The notes under the pieces were generated by a model. That model did not search any database. It was not told where the DNA came from and saw nothing but the letters and a program-made list of their open reading frames with translations. Below are positions 51,527 through 60,431 of a DNA stretch of 64,000 nt, one piece after another (position 1 is the first letter of the stretch; each line of letters begins with the position of its first letter). This DNA is from Terriglobales bacterium (GTDB lineage Bacteria > Acidobacteriota > Terriglobia > Bryobacterales > Bryobacteraceae): positions 23,740 to 87,739 of the forward strand of contig JAIXQP010000010.1 of the NCBI GenBank assembly GCA_027485675.1. The letters are read 5' to 3'. The position numbers and the translations under genes are program-made.

Positions 51527-53119
51527 ATGGCGTTTAGCCGTTCAACAGTTCTTATCCCTTCCACCGTTCTTGTCTGTTCGCTGGTTGGGGGCATTCTGGG
51601 CCCTGGGGTGACGGGTGTCTCCGCCGCCGGCTCGGAAGACGAAGTCCAGCAGAGCGTCAAGACCTTTGCCAAGGTCTACGCGCTGGTCGAAGAGAACTTC
51701 GCCGACAAGGTCACCTCGGACAAAGCGATCTATAAAGGGGCCATCGGCGGCATGCTCCGCACCCTCGATCCCCACTCGAGCTTCTTCGATCCCAAAGACT
51801 TCCAATCCCTTCGCGAAGATCAGCGCGGCCACTACTATGGCGTCGGCATGACCGTTAGCGAGCGCAACCGCCGCACGGTCGTCATCGCGCCCTTCCCCGG
51901 CTCCCCGGCCTACAAAGCGGGCATCCGCCCCGGCGATACCATTCTCGAAGTGAACGATAAGCGGACCGACAATCTGACCACCACCGAAGTCGCCGACATC
52001 CTCAAAGGACCCCGCGGCACCCAGGTCCAGGTGAAGGTCACCCGCGAAGGCGTTGACCAGCCGATCGTCTTCAACATCATCCGCGACGAAATCCCCCGCA
52101 AGAGCGTCCAGGACGCCTTCTTCGTCAAGCCGGGCATCCTCTACATCGACATCGAGTCCTTCAACGAAAACACGAGCCGCGAAGTCGAAGAGAACTTCCG
52201 CCGCGTCGGCGAGCAGAACGTAAAGGGTCTCATCCTCGACCTCCGCGAAAATCCCGGCGGCCTGTTGAACGAAGGGGTCTCCGTGGCAGGCCGCTTCCTC
52301 GCCCCCGGCCAGACCGTGGTTTCGCACCGCGGCCGCGCCTTCGCTGAGCGTCCCTACGTCGCCCGCAACGGCAGCACCAAACGCGACTATCCCATCGTCG
52401 TCCTCGTCAACCGCTACTCGGCCTCCGCCGCCGAAATCGTCGCCGGCGCCCTCCAGGATCACGACCGCGGCTGGATCCTCGGCGACAACACCTTCGGCAA
52501 GGGTCTCGTGCAGACGGTCTACCCCATGGGCGACAACACCGGTCTCGCGCTCACCACGCAGAAGTACTACACCCCCAGCAACCGGCTGATCCAGCGCGAC
52601 TACCAGCACACCTCGTTCCTCGATTACTACTACCGCAAAGATACGGCCACGGCCAACATGAACGACGTCAAGATGACCGATAGCGGTCGCACCGTCTACG
52701 GCGGCGGCGGCATCAAGCCCGACGAACCGTTCACCCCGGCCAAGTACAACAAGTTCCAGACCGAGCTCCTCCGCAAGTTCGTCTTCTTCAGCTACACGGC
52801 GAAATACTTCGGCTCCCGCGAAGCCAAGCTGCCGCAGGGCTGGACGCCGGACTCGACCGTCATGAGCGAGTTCCGCCAGTTCGTCACCAAGGCGGGCGCC
52901 TCCTTCACCGACACCGAGTGGACCGAAAACCTCGAATGGACCAAACAGTCCCTGCAGCGCGAACTCTACCTCACCGCCTTCGGCGCCGAAGAGGCCCGCA
53001 AGCTCGCTGTCGAGACCGATCCGATGGTCCTCAAGGGTGTCGAGTCGCTGCCCAAGGCCAAATCCCTCCTCGAAAACGCTAAGAAATTGATTGTCCAGCG
53101 GACCGCTCCGCAGGAATAG
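51527..53119 (+). CDS. S41-family carboxy-terminal processing peptidase with PDZ domain
   Basis: The 530-residue protein starts with a signal sequence (VLIPSTVLVCSLVGGILGPG), then a helical N-terminal part (TLDPHSSFFDPKDF), a PDZ domain (about 105-190; SPAYKAGIRPGDTILEVND) and the S41 catalytic core: GLILDLRENPGGLLNEGV, VNRYSASAAEIVAGALQDHDR with the catalytic serine and FGKGLVQTVYPM with the catalytic lysine. The extended C-terminal region (about 400-530) has no known motif. It acts on periplasmic proteins by trimming C-termini. It runs into guaA with a 13-base gap. Confidence 0.93.
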   Translation: MAFSRSTVLIPSTVLVCSLVGGILGPGVTGVSAAGSEDEVQQSVKTFAKVYALVEENFADKVTSDKAIYKGAIGGMLRTLDPHSSFFDPKDFQSLREDQRGHYYGVGMTVSERNRRTVVIAPFPGSPAYKAGIRPGDTILEVNDKRTDNLTTTEVADILKGPRGTQVQVKVTREGVDQPIVFNIIRDEIPRKSVQDAFFVKPGILYIDIESFNENTSREVEENFRRVGEQNVKGLILDLRENPGGLLNEGVSVAGRFLAPGQTVVSHRGRAFAERPYVARNGSTKRDYPIVVLVNRYSASAAEIVAGALQDHDRGWILGDNTFGKGLVQTVYPMGDNTGLALTTQKYYTPSNRLIQRDYQHTSFLDYYYRKDTATANMNDVKMTDSGRTVYGGGGIKPDEPFTPAKYNKFQTELLRKFVFFSYTAKYFGSREAKLPQGWTPDSTVMSEFRQFVTKAGASFTDTEWTENLEWTKQSLQRELYLTAFGAEEARKLAVETDPMVLKGVESLPKAKSLLENAKKLIVQRTAPQE

Positions 53120-53132
53120 TCTCCCTGACTTT

Positions 53133-54893
53133 GTGAACGACCCCGCTCTCGAACCGCAGATTTACATTCTAGATACCGGTGGGCAATACACCCACCTCAT
53201 TGCCCGCAAGGTTCGGGAGTTGGGCGTTTACGCCGAAGTCGTTGCCAGCGAAACCGAAACCTCCCGCTTTGCCCGCGCCAAAGGCGTCATCATCTCGGGA
53301 GGCCCCTCCAGCGTCTACGAAGCCGGCAGCCCCACCATCGACGGCACCCTCCTCGGCGCCGGTCTCCCCGTTCTCGGCATCTGCTACGGCCAGCAGTTGA
53401 TGGCCTTCCGGCTCGATGGCCAGGTCACCAAGGGCGTCAAAGGCGAGTACGGCCTCGCCCATCTCGATATCGCCGGGGCGAGTCCCCTCTTCCGCGGCGT
53501 CGCCAACCGTCAGCAGGTTTGGATGAGCCACCGCGACACCGTCACGGCGCCCCCCTCCGGCTACGCCGTCCTCGCCTCCACCGATACCTGCGCCGTCGCC
53601 GCCATCGGCAACGAAACCACGCGCCAGTACGGCGTCCAGTTCCATCCCGAAGTCGTCCACACCACCGAAGGCCTGAAGATCCTCCGCAACTTCGTCTTCT
53701 TGATCTGTGGTTGCACCGAAGACTGGCAACCCGCCAGCCGCATCCCCGTCGTCGAGCAGCAGATTCGTGAGGTCGCCGGCGACCGCAATATCTTCTTCTT
53801 CGTCAGCGGCGGCGTCGATTCCACCGTCGCCTATACCCTCTGCCTCCGCGCCCTCGGCGAAGCCCGCGTCCACGGCGCCTACGTCGATACCGGCCTCATG
53901 CGCGATGGCGAAACCGACTTCGTCCGCGGCATCTTCGATTCGCTCGGCGCCCGCCACTTCCGCATCGAACAGGCGCAGGAGGAGTTCCTCGGCGCCCTCG
54001 AAGGCGTCACCGAACCCGAACGCAAGCGCAAAATCATCGGCGAAAAGTTCGTCGAGATCCAGGAAACGGTCCTTGAAAGCGGCCCCTATCTCGATGGCCA
54101 TTGGATCCTCGGCCAGGGCACCATCTACCCCGACACCATCGAAAGTGGCGGCACCGCCAAGGCCGATCTCATCAAGACCCACCACAACCGCGTCGCCGGC
54201 ATCCAAAAACTCATCGACGCCAAGCGCATCGTCGAACCCCTCGCGTCGTTCTACAAAGACGAAGTCCGCGAGATCGGCCGCGAACTCGGCCTCCCCGCCG
54301 CCTTTCTCGATCGCCACCCCTTCCCCGGCCCCGGTCTCGGCATCCGCTGCCTCGGCGCGGACCGCGACGAGCCCATCGAAACTATCGACGGCGGCTGGAT
54401 TGCCCCCGTCCACTCCGTCGGCGTCCAGGGCGACTCCCGCAGCTACCGGCCCGTCCTCATCGTCGATCACCTCGATCACGCCCAGGCCACCGAAGCCATC
54501 AACACCAATCAGCGCGTCAATCGCGTCATCGGCATGGTCGGCCACAATCTCCCGATGGACCGCTTGAGCGTCATCGCCAGCGGCATCAGCCCCGACCGCA
54601 TGGACCGCCTCCGCCACGCCGACGCCGTCGTCCGCCGGCTCTCCCTCGAAGCCGATTTCGAATCCCAGGTCTGGCAGTTTCCCGTCGTCCTCATCCCGGT
54701 CGGCGGCGACGGTCTGCCGGATTCCGTCGTCCTGCGCCCCATCCATTCCGTGGATGGAATGACCGCCCAAAGCGTCATGATGCCGGCGCCATTACTGCAC
54801 CGCATGCGCGACGCCCTCCTCGCCATCCCCGGCGTCGCCGCTGTTTTCTACGATTTAACGCACAAACCACCCGGCACGATCGAGTGGGAGTGA
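53133..54893 (+). CDS. guaA: GMP synthase (glutamine-hydrolysing) with extended C-terminal domain
   Basis: GTG 53133 starts directly before the amidotransferase domain. Residues 1-200: class I glutamine amidotransferase (ILDTGGQYTHLI, GICYGQQ nucleophile Cys, QFHPEVVH). Residues 210-410: ATP pyrophosphatase with SGGVDST, GQGTIYPDTIES, IKTHHNRV and RHPFPGPGLGIR. The C-terminal dimerisation part is about 60-70 residues longer than the usual bacterial one and ends in PGTIEWE. Motifs VGVQGDSRSY and IKTHHN with EPLxxFYKDEVR resemble eukaryotic GMP synthetase. At 586 residues it exceeds the roughly 520 of E. coli. It makes GMP from XMP. Confidence 0.94.
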   Translation: MNDPALEPQIYILDTGGQYTHLIARKVRELGVYAEVVASETETSRFARAKGVIISGGPSSVYEAGSPTIDGTLLGAGLPVLGICYGQQLMAFRLDGQVTKGVKGEYGLAHLDIAGASPLFRGVANRQQVWMSHRDTVTAPPSGYAVLASTDTCAVAAIGNETTRQYGVQFHPEVVHTTEGLKILRNFVFLICGCTEDWQPASRIPVVEQQIREVAGDRNIFFFVSGGVDSTVAYTLCLRALGEARVHGAYVDTGLMRDGETDFVRGIFDSLGARHFRIEQAQEEFLGALEGVTEPERKRKIIGEKFVEIQETVLESGPYLDGHWILGQGTIYPDTIESGGTAKADLIKTHHNRVAGIQKLIDAKRIVEPLASFYKDEVREIGRELGLPAAFLDRHPFPGPGLGIRCLGADRDEPIETIDGGWIAPVHSVGVQGDSRSYRPVLIVDHLDHAQATEAINTNQRVNRVIGMVGHNLPMDRLSVIASGISPDRMDRLRHADAVVRRLSLEADFESQVWQFPVVLIPVGGDGLPDSVVLRPIHSVDGMTAQSVMMPAPLLHRMRDALLAIPGVAAVFYDLTHKPPGTIEWE

Positions 54894-54894
54894 G

Positions 54895-54915
54895 TCTCGC
54901 GATATAATCGCGAGA
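54895..54915. promoter_or_regulatory. Perfect palindrome over the ppiD -10 box
   Basis: Arms TCTCGCGAT and ATCGCGAGA flank ATA; the TATAAT at 54903-54908 sits in the centre. It begins 2 bases after the guaA stop. It could be an operator for a dimeric repressor at the ppiD promoter. A terminator is less likely because no long T run follows on either side. Confidence 0.6.
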
Positions 54916-54944
54916 GTACTTTTCAGTCAGGAGTTCCCTTTTCC

Positions 54945-56873
54945 ATGTTCGACTTTTTCCGCCGCCGCGACAAGAATGTGCGCATTCTGTTGACCATCTT
55001 GTTGGGCTTTGTTGCTCTTTCCTTGGTGACCTATCTGATCCCCGGAGGACCCGGCAGCCCCACCATGGCGGGTAACGACACCATCATCGCCGAGATCGGC
55101 GACGAGCAGCTCTCCATGTTGGAAGTGCAGCGGACGCTGCAAGGGGCCCTCCGCGGCAAACAGTTCCCGCCCGAAATGCTGCAGAACTACGTGCCCACCC
55201 TCGTCGATCAGATGATCGCCGAACGCGCCGTCGCCTACCAGGCCAGCAAAATGGGCTTCTCCATCAGCGAAGAGGAGCTCGGCAACGCCCTCCGCTCCAT
55301 GCTCGGCAACATCCTCCAGGGCGGTTTCGACAAGGAACGCTACACCGCCTTCCTCGCCCAGCAGAACATGACCGTGGCCGACTTTGAAGGCAACGTGCGC
55401 AAGCAGATGCTCCTCACCAAGCTGCGCAACATCGTCCTCGAAGGCGTCGTCGTCACCCCCGACGAAATCGAAGCCGAGTATCGCCGCCGCAACGAAAAGG
55501 TGAAGCTCGACTACATCTCCTTCAACACCGAAAACCTGAAGAAGCAGGTGACCGTCGCCCCCGAAGACCTCGAAAAGTTCTTCAACGCCAACAAAGCCGC
55601 CTTCCGCATGCCCGAAAAGCGCAGCTTTGAAGTCCTCGTGGCCAACGAAGAGAAAGTCGGCGCCTCCATCAATCTCTCCGAAGACGAACTCCGCAAGCTC
55701 TACGCCTCGAACCTCGACCGCTATCGCACCGGCGAGCGCGTCATGGCCCGCCACATTCTTCTGATGACCCAGAACAAGTCCGCCGACGACACGAAGAAGC
55801 TCGAAGCCAAGGCGGCCGATCTCCTCAAGCAGGTCAAGGGCGGCGCCGACTTCGCCGAACTCGCCAAGAAGAACTCCGACGACCCCGGCTCCGCGCCCAA
55901 GGGCGGCGACCTCGGCTGGGTCACCAAGGGCCAGATGGTCCCCAACTTCGAAAACACCGCCTTCTCGCTCAAGAAAGGCGAAACCAGCAACGTCATCAAG
56001 ACCGAGTACGGCTTCCACATCGTCCAGGTCACCGACCGCGAAGACGCCCGCGTGAAGCCCTTCGACGAGATCAAGGCCGAACTCGCCACCGAAAGCAAGA
56101 AGCAGTTGGTCTTCGACCGCATGCAGAGTTCGATTGAACAGGCCCGCGCAGCCCTCGTCAAGAGCCCCTCCTCCGGCGCCCAGATCGCCCAGCAGTTTAA
56201 CCTGAACCACTACGTCGTGCAGAACGCCGGCAGCGGCGATCCCATCCAGGAGATCGGCATCAACGCCGAGTTCGCCGGCAGCATGTACGGCCTCCAGAAG
56301 GGCGGCGTCACCCCGGCCATCACCGCTCCGGGTAACAAGGTCGCCATCGGCGTCCTCACCGGCATTACCCCCAGCCGCGGCGCCGAACTCGCTGAAGTGA
56401 CCGACCAGATCCGCGCCCAGGTCCTCGAAGTCAAGGCGCGCGAACTGCTCACCGCCAAAGGCGCTGAACTCGCCCGCTCCATGGCCGAAGCCGGCGTGGA
56501 TCTCGCGAAGCTCGCCAAGACCATGGGCGGCGAACTCAAAACCACGGCCGAGTTCGGCCGGGACGGCGCCGCCGAAGGTATCGGCGACGCGGCCTACTTC
56601 GCCGACGCCTTCGTCAAGCCCGTGGGCACCATCATTGGGCCGGTAACGATGCCGGAGCAGATCGTCGTCGCCCGAGTGGCCGCCAAGGTGGAAGCCGACC
56701 TCGCCAAGCTCGCCACCGAACGCGAAGGCCTCGTTAGCGCCCTCAAAGGCCGCAAGTCCCAGGAGCGCAAGGATCTCTTTGAAGACGGTCTCGTCCACCG
56801 GCTCGTCGAGCAGGGCAAGATCAAAATCAACACCGAAGCCATCAAGAAGCTCCAGAACAGCTATCGCAGCTAA
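54945..56873 (+). CDS. ppiD: PpiD-type periplasmic peptidyl-prolyl isomerase
   Basis: The 642-residue protein has one N-terminal membrane helix (VRILLTILLGFVALSLVTYLI), a SurA-like N-terminal chaperone region (50-260) with long helices, a parvulin domain at about 265-365 (RVMARHILLMT, GGADFAELAKKNSDDPGSAPKGGDLGW, YGFHIVQV) and a C-terminal helical region to 642. This is the PpiD layout of membrane-anchored folding helpers at the Sec exit site. An AGGAG ribosome site precedes the ATG. DedA follows 6 bases later. Confidence 0.92.
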   Translation: MFDFFRRRDKNVRILLTILLGFVALSLVTYLIPGGPGSPTMAGNDTIIAEIGDEQLSMLEVQRTLQGALRGKQFPPEMLQNYVPTLVDQMIAERAVAYQASKMGFSISEEELGNALRSMLGNILQGGFDKERYTAFLAQQNMTVADFEGNVRKQMLLTKLRNIVLEGVVVTPDEIEAEYRRRNEKVKLDYISFNTENLKKQVTVAPEDLEKFFNANKAAFRMPEKRSFEVLVANEEKVGASINLSEDELRKLYASNLDRYRTGERVMARHILLMTQNKSADDTKKLEAKAADLLKQVKGGADFAELAKKNSDDPGSAPKGGDLGWVTKGQMVPNFENTAFSLKKGETSNVIKTEYGFHIVQVTDREDARVKPFDEIKAELATESKKQLVFDRMQSSIEQARAALVKSPSSGAQIAQQFNLNHYVVQNAGSGDPIQEIGINAEFAGSMYGLQKGGVTPAITAPGNKVAIGVLTGITPSRGAELAEVTDQIRAQVLEVKARELLTAKGAELARSMAEAGVDLAKLAKTMGGELKTTAEFGRDGAAEGIGDAAYFADAFVKPVGTIIGPVTMPEQIVVARVAAKVEADLAKLATEREGLVSALKGRKSQERKDLFEDGLVHRLVEQGKIKINTEAIKKLQNSYRS

Positions 56874-56879
56874 CTTCGC

Positions 56880-57530
56880 ATGCTGCACACCGTTCTGGAC
56901 TTTCTCAAAACCCTCACCAACCCTGACGGGTTAATGCAGTTGCTCACGATGGTCTTTTCCGGCTGGCAGGGCTACGCCCTCCTGTTCGCCATCGTCTTCT
57001 CGGAAACGGGTCTTCTGGCGGGATTCTTCCTGCCGGGAGACTCGCTTCTGTTTACGGTCGGCGTCGTGGCCGGCGCCGGCGGCCTGAACATCTGGGCCAT
57101 CATCGGCGTGCTCATTGTCGCCGCCGTCGTCGGCGATGGCGTCGGCTACCTCCTCGGCCGCAAAGCCGGCGTCAGCGTCTACAACCGTCCGGACTCCCGC
57201 TTCTTCAAGCGCGAGCATCTCCTCCGCACCCAGGCCTTCTACGACAAGCACGGCGGCAAGACCATCATCTACGCCCGCTTCGTCCCGATCGTCCGCACCT
57301 TCGCCCCCTTCATCGCCGGCGTCGCCCAGATGGAATACTCCCGCTTCCTGTCGTTCAACATCTTCGGCGGCATCGGCTGGGTCATCTCGATGACCATGGC
57401 CGGCTACTTCCTAGGCGACAACGAAATCGTCCGCAAGCACTTTGAGAAGGTGATCATCGGCATCGTCTTCCTCTCCATCCTGCCGATCCTCATCGAATAC
57501 CTCAGAAGTCGCGGGCGCAGCGAAAGCTGA
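56880..57530 (+). CDS. DedA-family inner-membrane protein
   Basis: The 216-residue protein has about five hydrophobic segments and the DedA/SNARE-associated family signatures: ETGLLAGFFLPGDSLLF, VGDGVGYLLGRKAG, FYDKHGGKTIIYARFVPIVRTFAPFIAG with the functional arginines, and FNIFGGIGWV. Family members flip undecaprenyl phosphate or phospholipids. It lies 6 bases after ppiD and overlaps the convergent sulfatase-activating gene by 29 bases. Confidence 0.92.
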   Translation: MLHTVLDFLKTLTNPDGLMQLLTMVFSGWQGYALLFAIVFSETGLLAGFFLPGDSLLFTVGVVAGAGGLNIWAIIGVLIVAAVVGDGVGYLLGRKAGVSVYNRPDSRFFKREHLLRTQAFYDKHGGKTIIYARFVPIVRTFAPFIAGVAQMEYSRFLSFNIFGGIGWVISMTMAGYFLGDNEIVRKHFEKVIIGIVFLSILPILIEYLRSRGRSES

Positions 57531-58485
57531 TATTCGTCGTCGCGCTGTCCGGCGTGTTCTTCGTCCGCGCGGCCGGCCGGTAGCGGTTGCAGTAGCTTTT
57601 GTGGCACAGGTAGCTGCCGCCCTTCATCACGCGCTCCCGCCCCTCCGGCGGCCCCACCGGGTTCCGCTGCGTCGCCGTCATGTGCCACGTCGGGTGAAAC
57701 CAATCCTGGCACCACTCCCACGCGTTCCCGGTCACCGAAAGCAGTCCGTACCCGTTCGCCGGAAACGCGTCCACCGGCCCCGGCGCCGTAAATCCGTCTT
57801 CTCCCAAGTCGACCTTCGGAAACTCGCCCTGCCAAATGTTGCACAAGTGCTTCCCCCCCGGCGTCAACTCATCGCCCCACGGGTACTTCTTCTGTTCCAA
57901 TCCCCCCCGCGCCGCGTACTCCCATTCCGCCTCCCGCGGCAGCCGCTTCCCGGCCCATTCGCAATAGGCGAGCGCATCGTTCCAAGCCACCTGCACCACC
58001 GGATGATGCGGCCGCTCCGCAATCGACGAATCCGGCCCCTCCGGATGCCGCCAATCCGCCCCCGGCACCTTGCACCACCACTCGTGCCCCAGCACCGTAT
58101 CCTCCACAATCCGCCGGTACTTCTCCTCCGGAATATGCCCGGCAAACACAAAGCTCCACCCGAACCGTTCGCTTTCGGTGCGGTAGCCCGTCGCCCGCAC
58201 AAACTCGCCGAACTGCTCATTCGTCACCGGCTTCGTATCCAGGTAAAACGGGTCAACATGCACCTCCCGGATCGGCCCCTCCCCGTCCGCCGGAAACCCC
58301 TCGGCGTCCTCGGCGCCCATCAGAAACCGGCCGCCATCGAGCTTCGTCATCCCCGCCGTCGAACCGCTCCGGATCACCAGCCGCTCCTCGGCCATGCGCT
58401 TCGACAAGGCGAGCTCCGCCTCCCGCTGCCGGCTCGGAATACAGCACGGGTTCACCCCGCCCAGGACACGAAACGGATCGCTCAT
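57502..58485 (-). CDS. Formylglycine-generating enzyme (SUMF1/FGE family)
   Basis: The 327-residue protein has the FGE-sulfatase fold: GGRFLMGAED, DPFYLDTKPVTNEQFGEFV, HPVVQVAWNDALAYCEWAGKRLPREAEWEYAARGG, GNAWEWCQDW and, decisive, GGSYLCHKSYCNRYRPAAR with Cys294 and Cys299 matching the active-site pair of human FGE. Most SUMF1-like proteins lack those cysteines, so this is a real sulfatase activator rather than a structural relative. No signal peptide: it acts in the cytoplasm before export. Its ATG overlaps the stop of the parvulin gene (ATGA), so the two are coupled. Likely clients are the two sulfatases here. Confidence 0.93.
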   Translation of the reverse strand: MSDPFRVLGGVNPCCIPSRQREAELALSKRMAEERLVIRSGSTAGMTKLDGGRFLMGAEDAEGFPADGEGPIREVHVDPFYLDTKPVTNEQFGEFVRATGYRTESERFGWSFVFAGHIPEEKYRRIVEDTVLGHEWWCKVPGADWRHPEGPDSSIAERPHHPVVQVAWNDALAYCEWAGKRLPREAEWEYAARGGLEQKKYPWGDELTPGGKHLCNIWQGEFPKVDLGEDGFTAPGPVDAFPANGYGLLSVTGNAWEWCQDWFHPTWHMTATQRNPVGPPEGRERVMKGGSYLCHKSYCNRYRPAARTKNTPDSATTNISFRCARDF

Positions 58486-59360
58486 ACGGCCGGCTGCTTG
58501 GCGGTTTTCACCACCGCCGTCTCCTTCAACTGATCCACAAACGCCTCCAGCGCCCGCTCCCGCTTCTCGGCCAGCAACGCGCCCTCAATCTCCTCGCGCA
58601 CGTCGTTGAACGGCCGGATCCCCTCCGCCCGCCGGTCGTGCAACTGCGCGATATGAAAGCCGAACACCGAACGGAACACCGGGCTCGTCTGCCCCGGCTC
58701 CAGTGCCATCACGGCCGCTTCAAACTCCTCCACCATCTCCCCCACCGGAAACCAACCCAGGCTCCCGCCCTGCCCCGCGCAGTCCGAATGCCGGTCCGCC
58801 ACCTCGGCGAACGCCCCCCCGGCGACCAACTCCGCCTCCGCCACCGCAATCGCGGCCTGCGCCGTCGCCTCGTCCACCGTGTCATTCACGTTCTTCACGA
58901 TATGCGAAGCGTTCAGCATCGGCGGCACCGCAAACCGCTCCCGGTTCGCCTGGTAGAAATCGAGCAGCTCCTGCTTCTTCGGCTTCGGGGTCTTCTCCCC
59001 AATCTCCTGCACCAGCCGCTCCAGTTGGATCTGCGCCCGGATCTCCGCCGCCATCGCCTCCTGGTCCACCCCGGCCCGCGTCGCCCCGGCCTCACAGTTC
59101 TCCGGATCCCCCGGCGGCGGCAGCAACGCCGTCAGCCGCTCGTTGATCTCCTCCTCCGGAATCGCCGGAAATCGCCGCGCCGCCTCCTGCCGCAGCAGAA
59201 CCCGTTCCATCACGTTCTCCCGGCTCCAATCCTTCAACTGCATCTCCCGTGCGACCGGCTCCATATCCGCCATCATCGCCTCGTAGTGCGGCCGCAGTGA
59301 CGCCATCTCCTGCCGGATCAGCGCGTCGTCGACGTATTCCCCATTAATGAGTAAACCCAT
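58482..59360 (-). CDS. Cytoplasmic parvulin-type peptidyl-prolyl isomerase
   Basis: The 292-residue protein lacks a signal peptide. Residues 5-140 are SurA-N-like helices; residues about 150-250 are a PpiC/parvulin domain (LNASHIVKNVND, GGAFAEVADRHSDCAGQGGSLGWFPVGEMV, FGFHIAQLHDRR). A lone parvulin without export signal resembles NifM-type helpers that mature a specific client. It is translationally coupled to the formylglycine-generating enzyme, so helping that enzyme or keeping sulfatases unfolded for modification is a reasonable guess. Confidence 0.88.
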   Translation of the reverse strand: MGLLINGEYVDDALIRQEMASLRPHYEAMMADMEPVAREMQLKDWSRENVMERVLLRQEAARRFPAIPEEEINERLTALLPPPGDPENCEAGATRAGVDQEAMAAEIRAQIQLERLVQEIGEKTPKPKKQELLDFYQANRERFAVPPMLNASHIVKNVNDTVDEATAQAAIAVAEAELVAGGAFAEVADRHSDCAGQGGSLGWFPVGEMVEEFEAAVMALEPGQTSPVFRSVFGFHIAQLHDRRAEGIRPFNDVREEIEGALLAEKRERALEAFVDQLKETAVVKTAKQPAV

Positions 59361-59384
59361 ATTCCTCCTGCTATGCTATCGCGC

Positions 59385-59393
59385 TGCTATGCT
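59385..59393 (+). promoter_or_regulatory. Extended -10 element before FabH-like gene
   Basis: TGCTATGCT ends 7 bases before ATG 59401. A second TATGCT lies at 59372. No ribosome site is present, supporting a leaderless mRNA and this start. Confidence 0.55.
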
Positions 59394-59400
59394 AACGCGT

Positions 59401-60375
59401 ATGTTCGTTCCCGTCTCGATCCTCGGCACCGGATCGACCCTCCCCTCCCGCCCCGTCCGCGCCGAGGATTTGGACGCCCAACTCCGCCTCCCGCCCGGCA
59501 CCACCCTCGCCCGCAACGGCGTCGCCACCCGCTACTTCGCCGCCCCCGAAGAGTCCTCGAGCGGCCTCGGCGCCGCCGCCCTCCGCCAGGCCCTGGCCCA
59601 CGCCGGCCGCGAACCCGCCGACCTCGACGCCATCCTCTTTGCGAGCGTCCTCGCCGAACAGCCCATGCCGACGACGTCCATCCTCATCCACCGCCAAATC
59701 GGCGGCCGCGCCGCCGGGGTCACCTGCTTTGATCTCAACGCCTCCTGCAACGGCTTCCTCAAGCTCCTCGAAATCGCCGCCGCCGGCATCCACGCCGGCC
59801 AGTGGCGCCACGTCGGCATCGTCGCCGCCGAACTCGGCTCCCGCGGCCTCAACTGGGACGACCTCGATACCTGCACCCTCTTCGGCGATGGCGCCGCCGC
59901 CGCCGTCCTCGGCCCCAGCAATGGCTCCGCCGGCATCCTCGCCTCCCACAGCGTCACCCGCAGCGAAGGCCTCGACCACTGCCGCATCCCCGCCGGCGGC
60001 ACCCGCTACAACGTCCGCCAGCCCCCGCCCACCGAAACCGACTACTTCTTCGCGATGAACGGCCGCGGCCTCCTCCGCCTCATCCAGGAGCACTTTCCGC
60101 CGTTTCTCGAAGAACTCCTCCACGCCCATCCCGTCTCGCTGGTCGTCCCCCATCAAGCCAGCGCCATCGGCCTGGCCTTCCTCGCCAAACAGCTCCGCCC
60201 CCGGCGGATCCCCCACGTCGATATCCTCGCCGAAGTCGGCAACCAGGTCACCGCCTCCCTCCCCACCGCCCTCCACCACGCCTTCTCCCAAGGTCTCTGC
60301 CGCCCCGGCGAAGCGTCACTCCTCGTCGGCACCGCCGCCGGCGTCTCCCTCAGCGGCCTTGTCATCCGCCACTAA
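59401..60375 (+). CDS. 3-oxoacyl-ACP synthase III (FabH)-like protein
   Basis: I chose ATG 59401 because the SILGTGSTLPSRPV start of the domain follows at once and an extended -10 sits 7 bases upstream; the longer frame from 59347 crosses that promoter. The 324-residue protein has the thiolase fold with the catalytic cysteine in LNASCNGFLKLLEIAAAGI, the VVPHQAS histidine, and an asparagine in EVGNQVTAS. These match FabH-type Cys-His-Asn triads. GDGAAAAVLG is also typical. It may start fatty-acid synthesis or a secondary-metabolite chain; no acyl carrier gene is near, so the specific role is open. Confidence 0.85.
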   Translation: MFVPVSILGTGSTLPSRPVRAEDLDAQLRLPPGTTLARNGVATRYFAAPEESSSGLGAAALRQALAHAGREPADLDAILFASVLAEQPMPTTSILIHRQIGGRAAGVTCFDLNASCNGFLKLLEIAAAGIHAGQWRHVGIVAAELGSRGLNWDDLDTCTLFGDGAAAAVLGPSNGSAGILASHSVTRSEGLDHCRIPAGGTRYNVRQPPPTETDYFFAMNGRGLLRLIQEHFPPFLEELLHAHPVSLVVPHQASAIGLAFLAKQLRPRRIPHVDILAEVGNQVTASLPTALHHAFSQGLCRPGEASLLVGTAAGVSLSGLVIRH

Positions 60376-60409
60376 AAAGCAAAACGGCCGCAGCGTGAGC
60401 TGCGGCCGT
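60374..60409 (-). terminator. Intrinsic terminator of the PEP-CTERM gene
   Basis: Perfect 11-base arms ACGGCCGCAGC and GCTGCGGCCGT around GTGA (60384-60409). On the minus strand it is followed by TTTTGCTTTTT. Confidence 0.8.
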
Positions 60410-60431
60410 CCCGAAAAACAGACTCGAACTC

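Noticed and set aside
53169..54770. 533-codon minus-strand frame opposite guaA
   Set aside because: Asp/Gly/Ala-rich shadow of a conserved gene.
54895..54915. guaA transcription terminator
   Set aside because: The hairpin is not followed by a T run long enough and contains a perfect TATAAT, so an operator is more likely.
54927..56888. 653-codon minus-strand frame opposite ppiD
   Set aside because: Almost mirrors the limits of ppiD, translation is Gly/Val/His-rich and motif-free.
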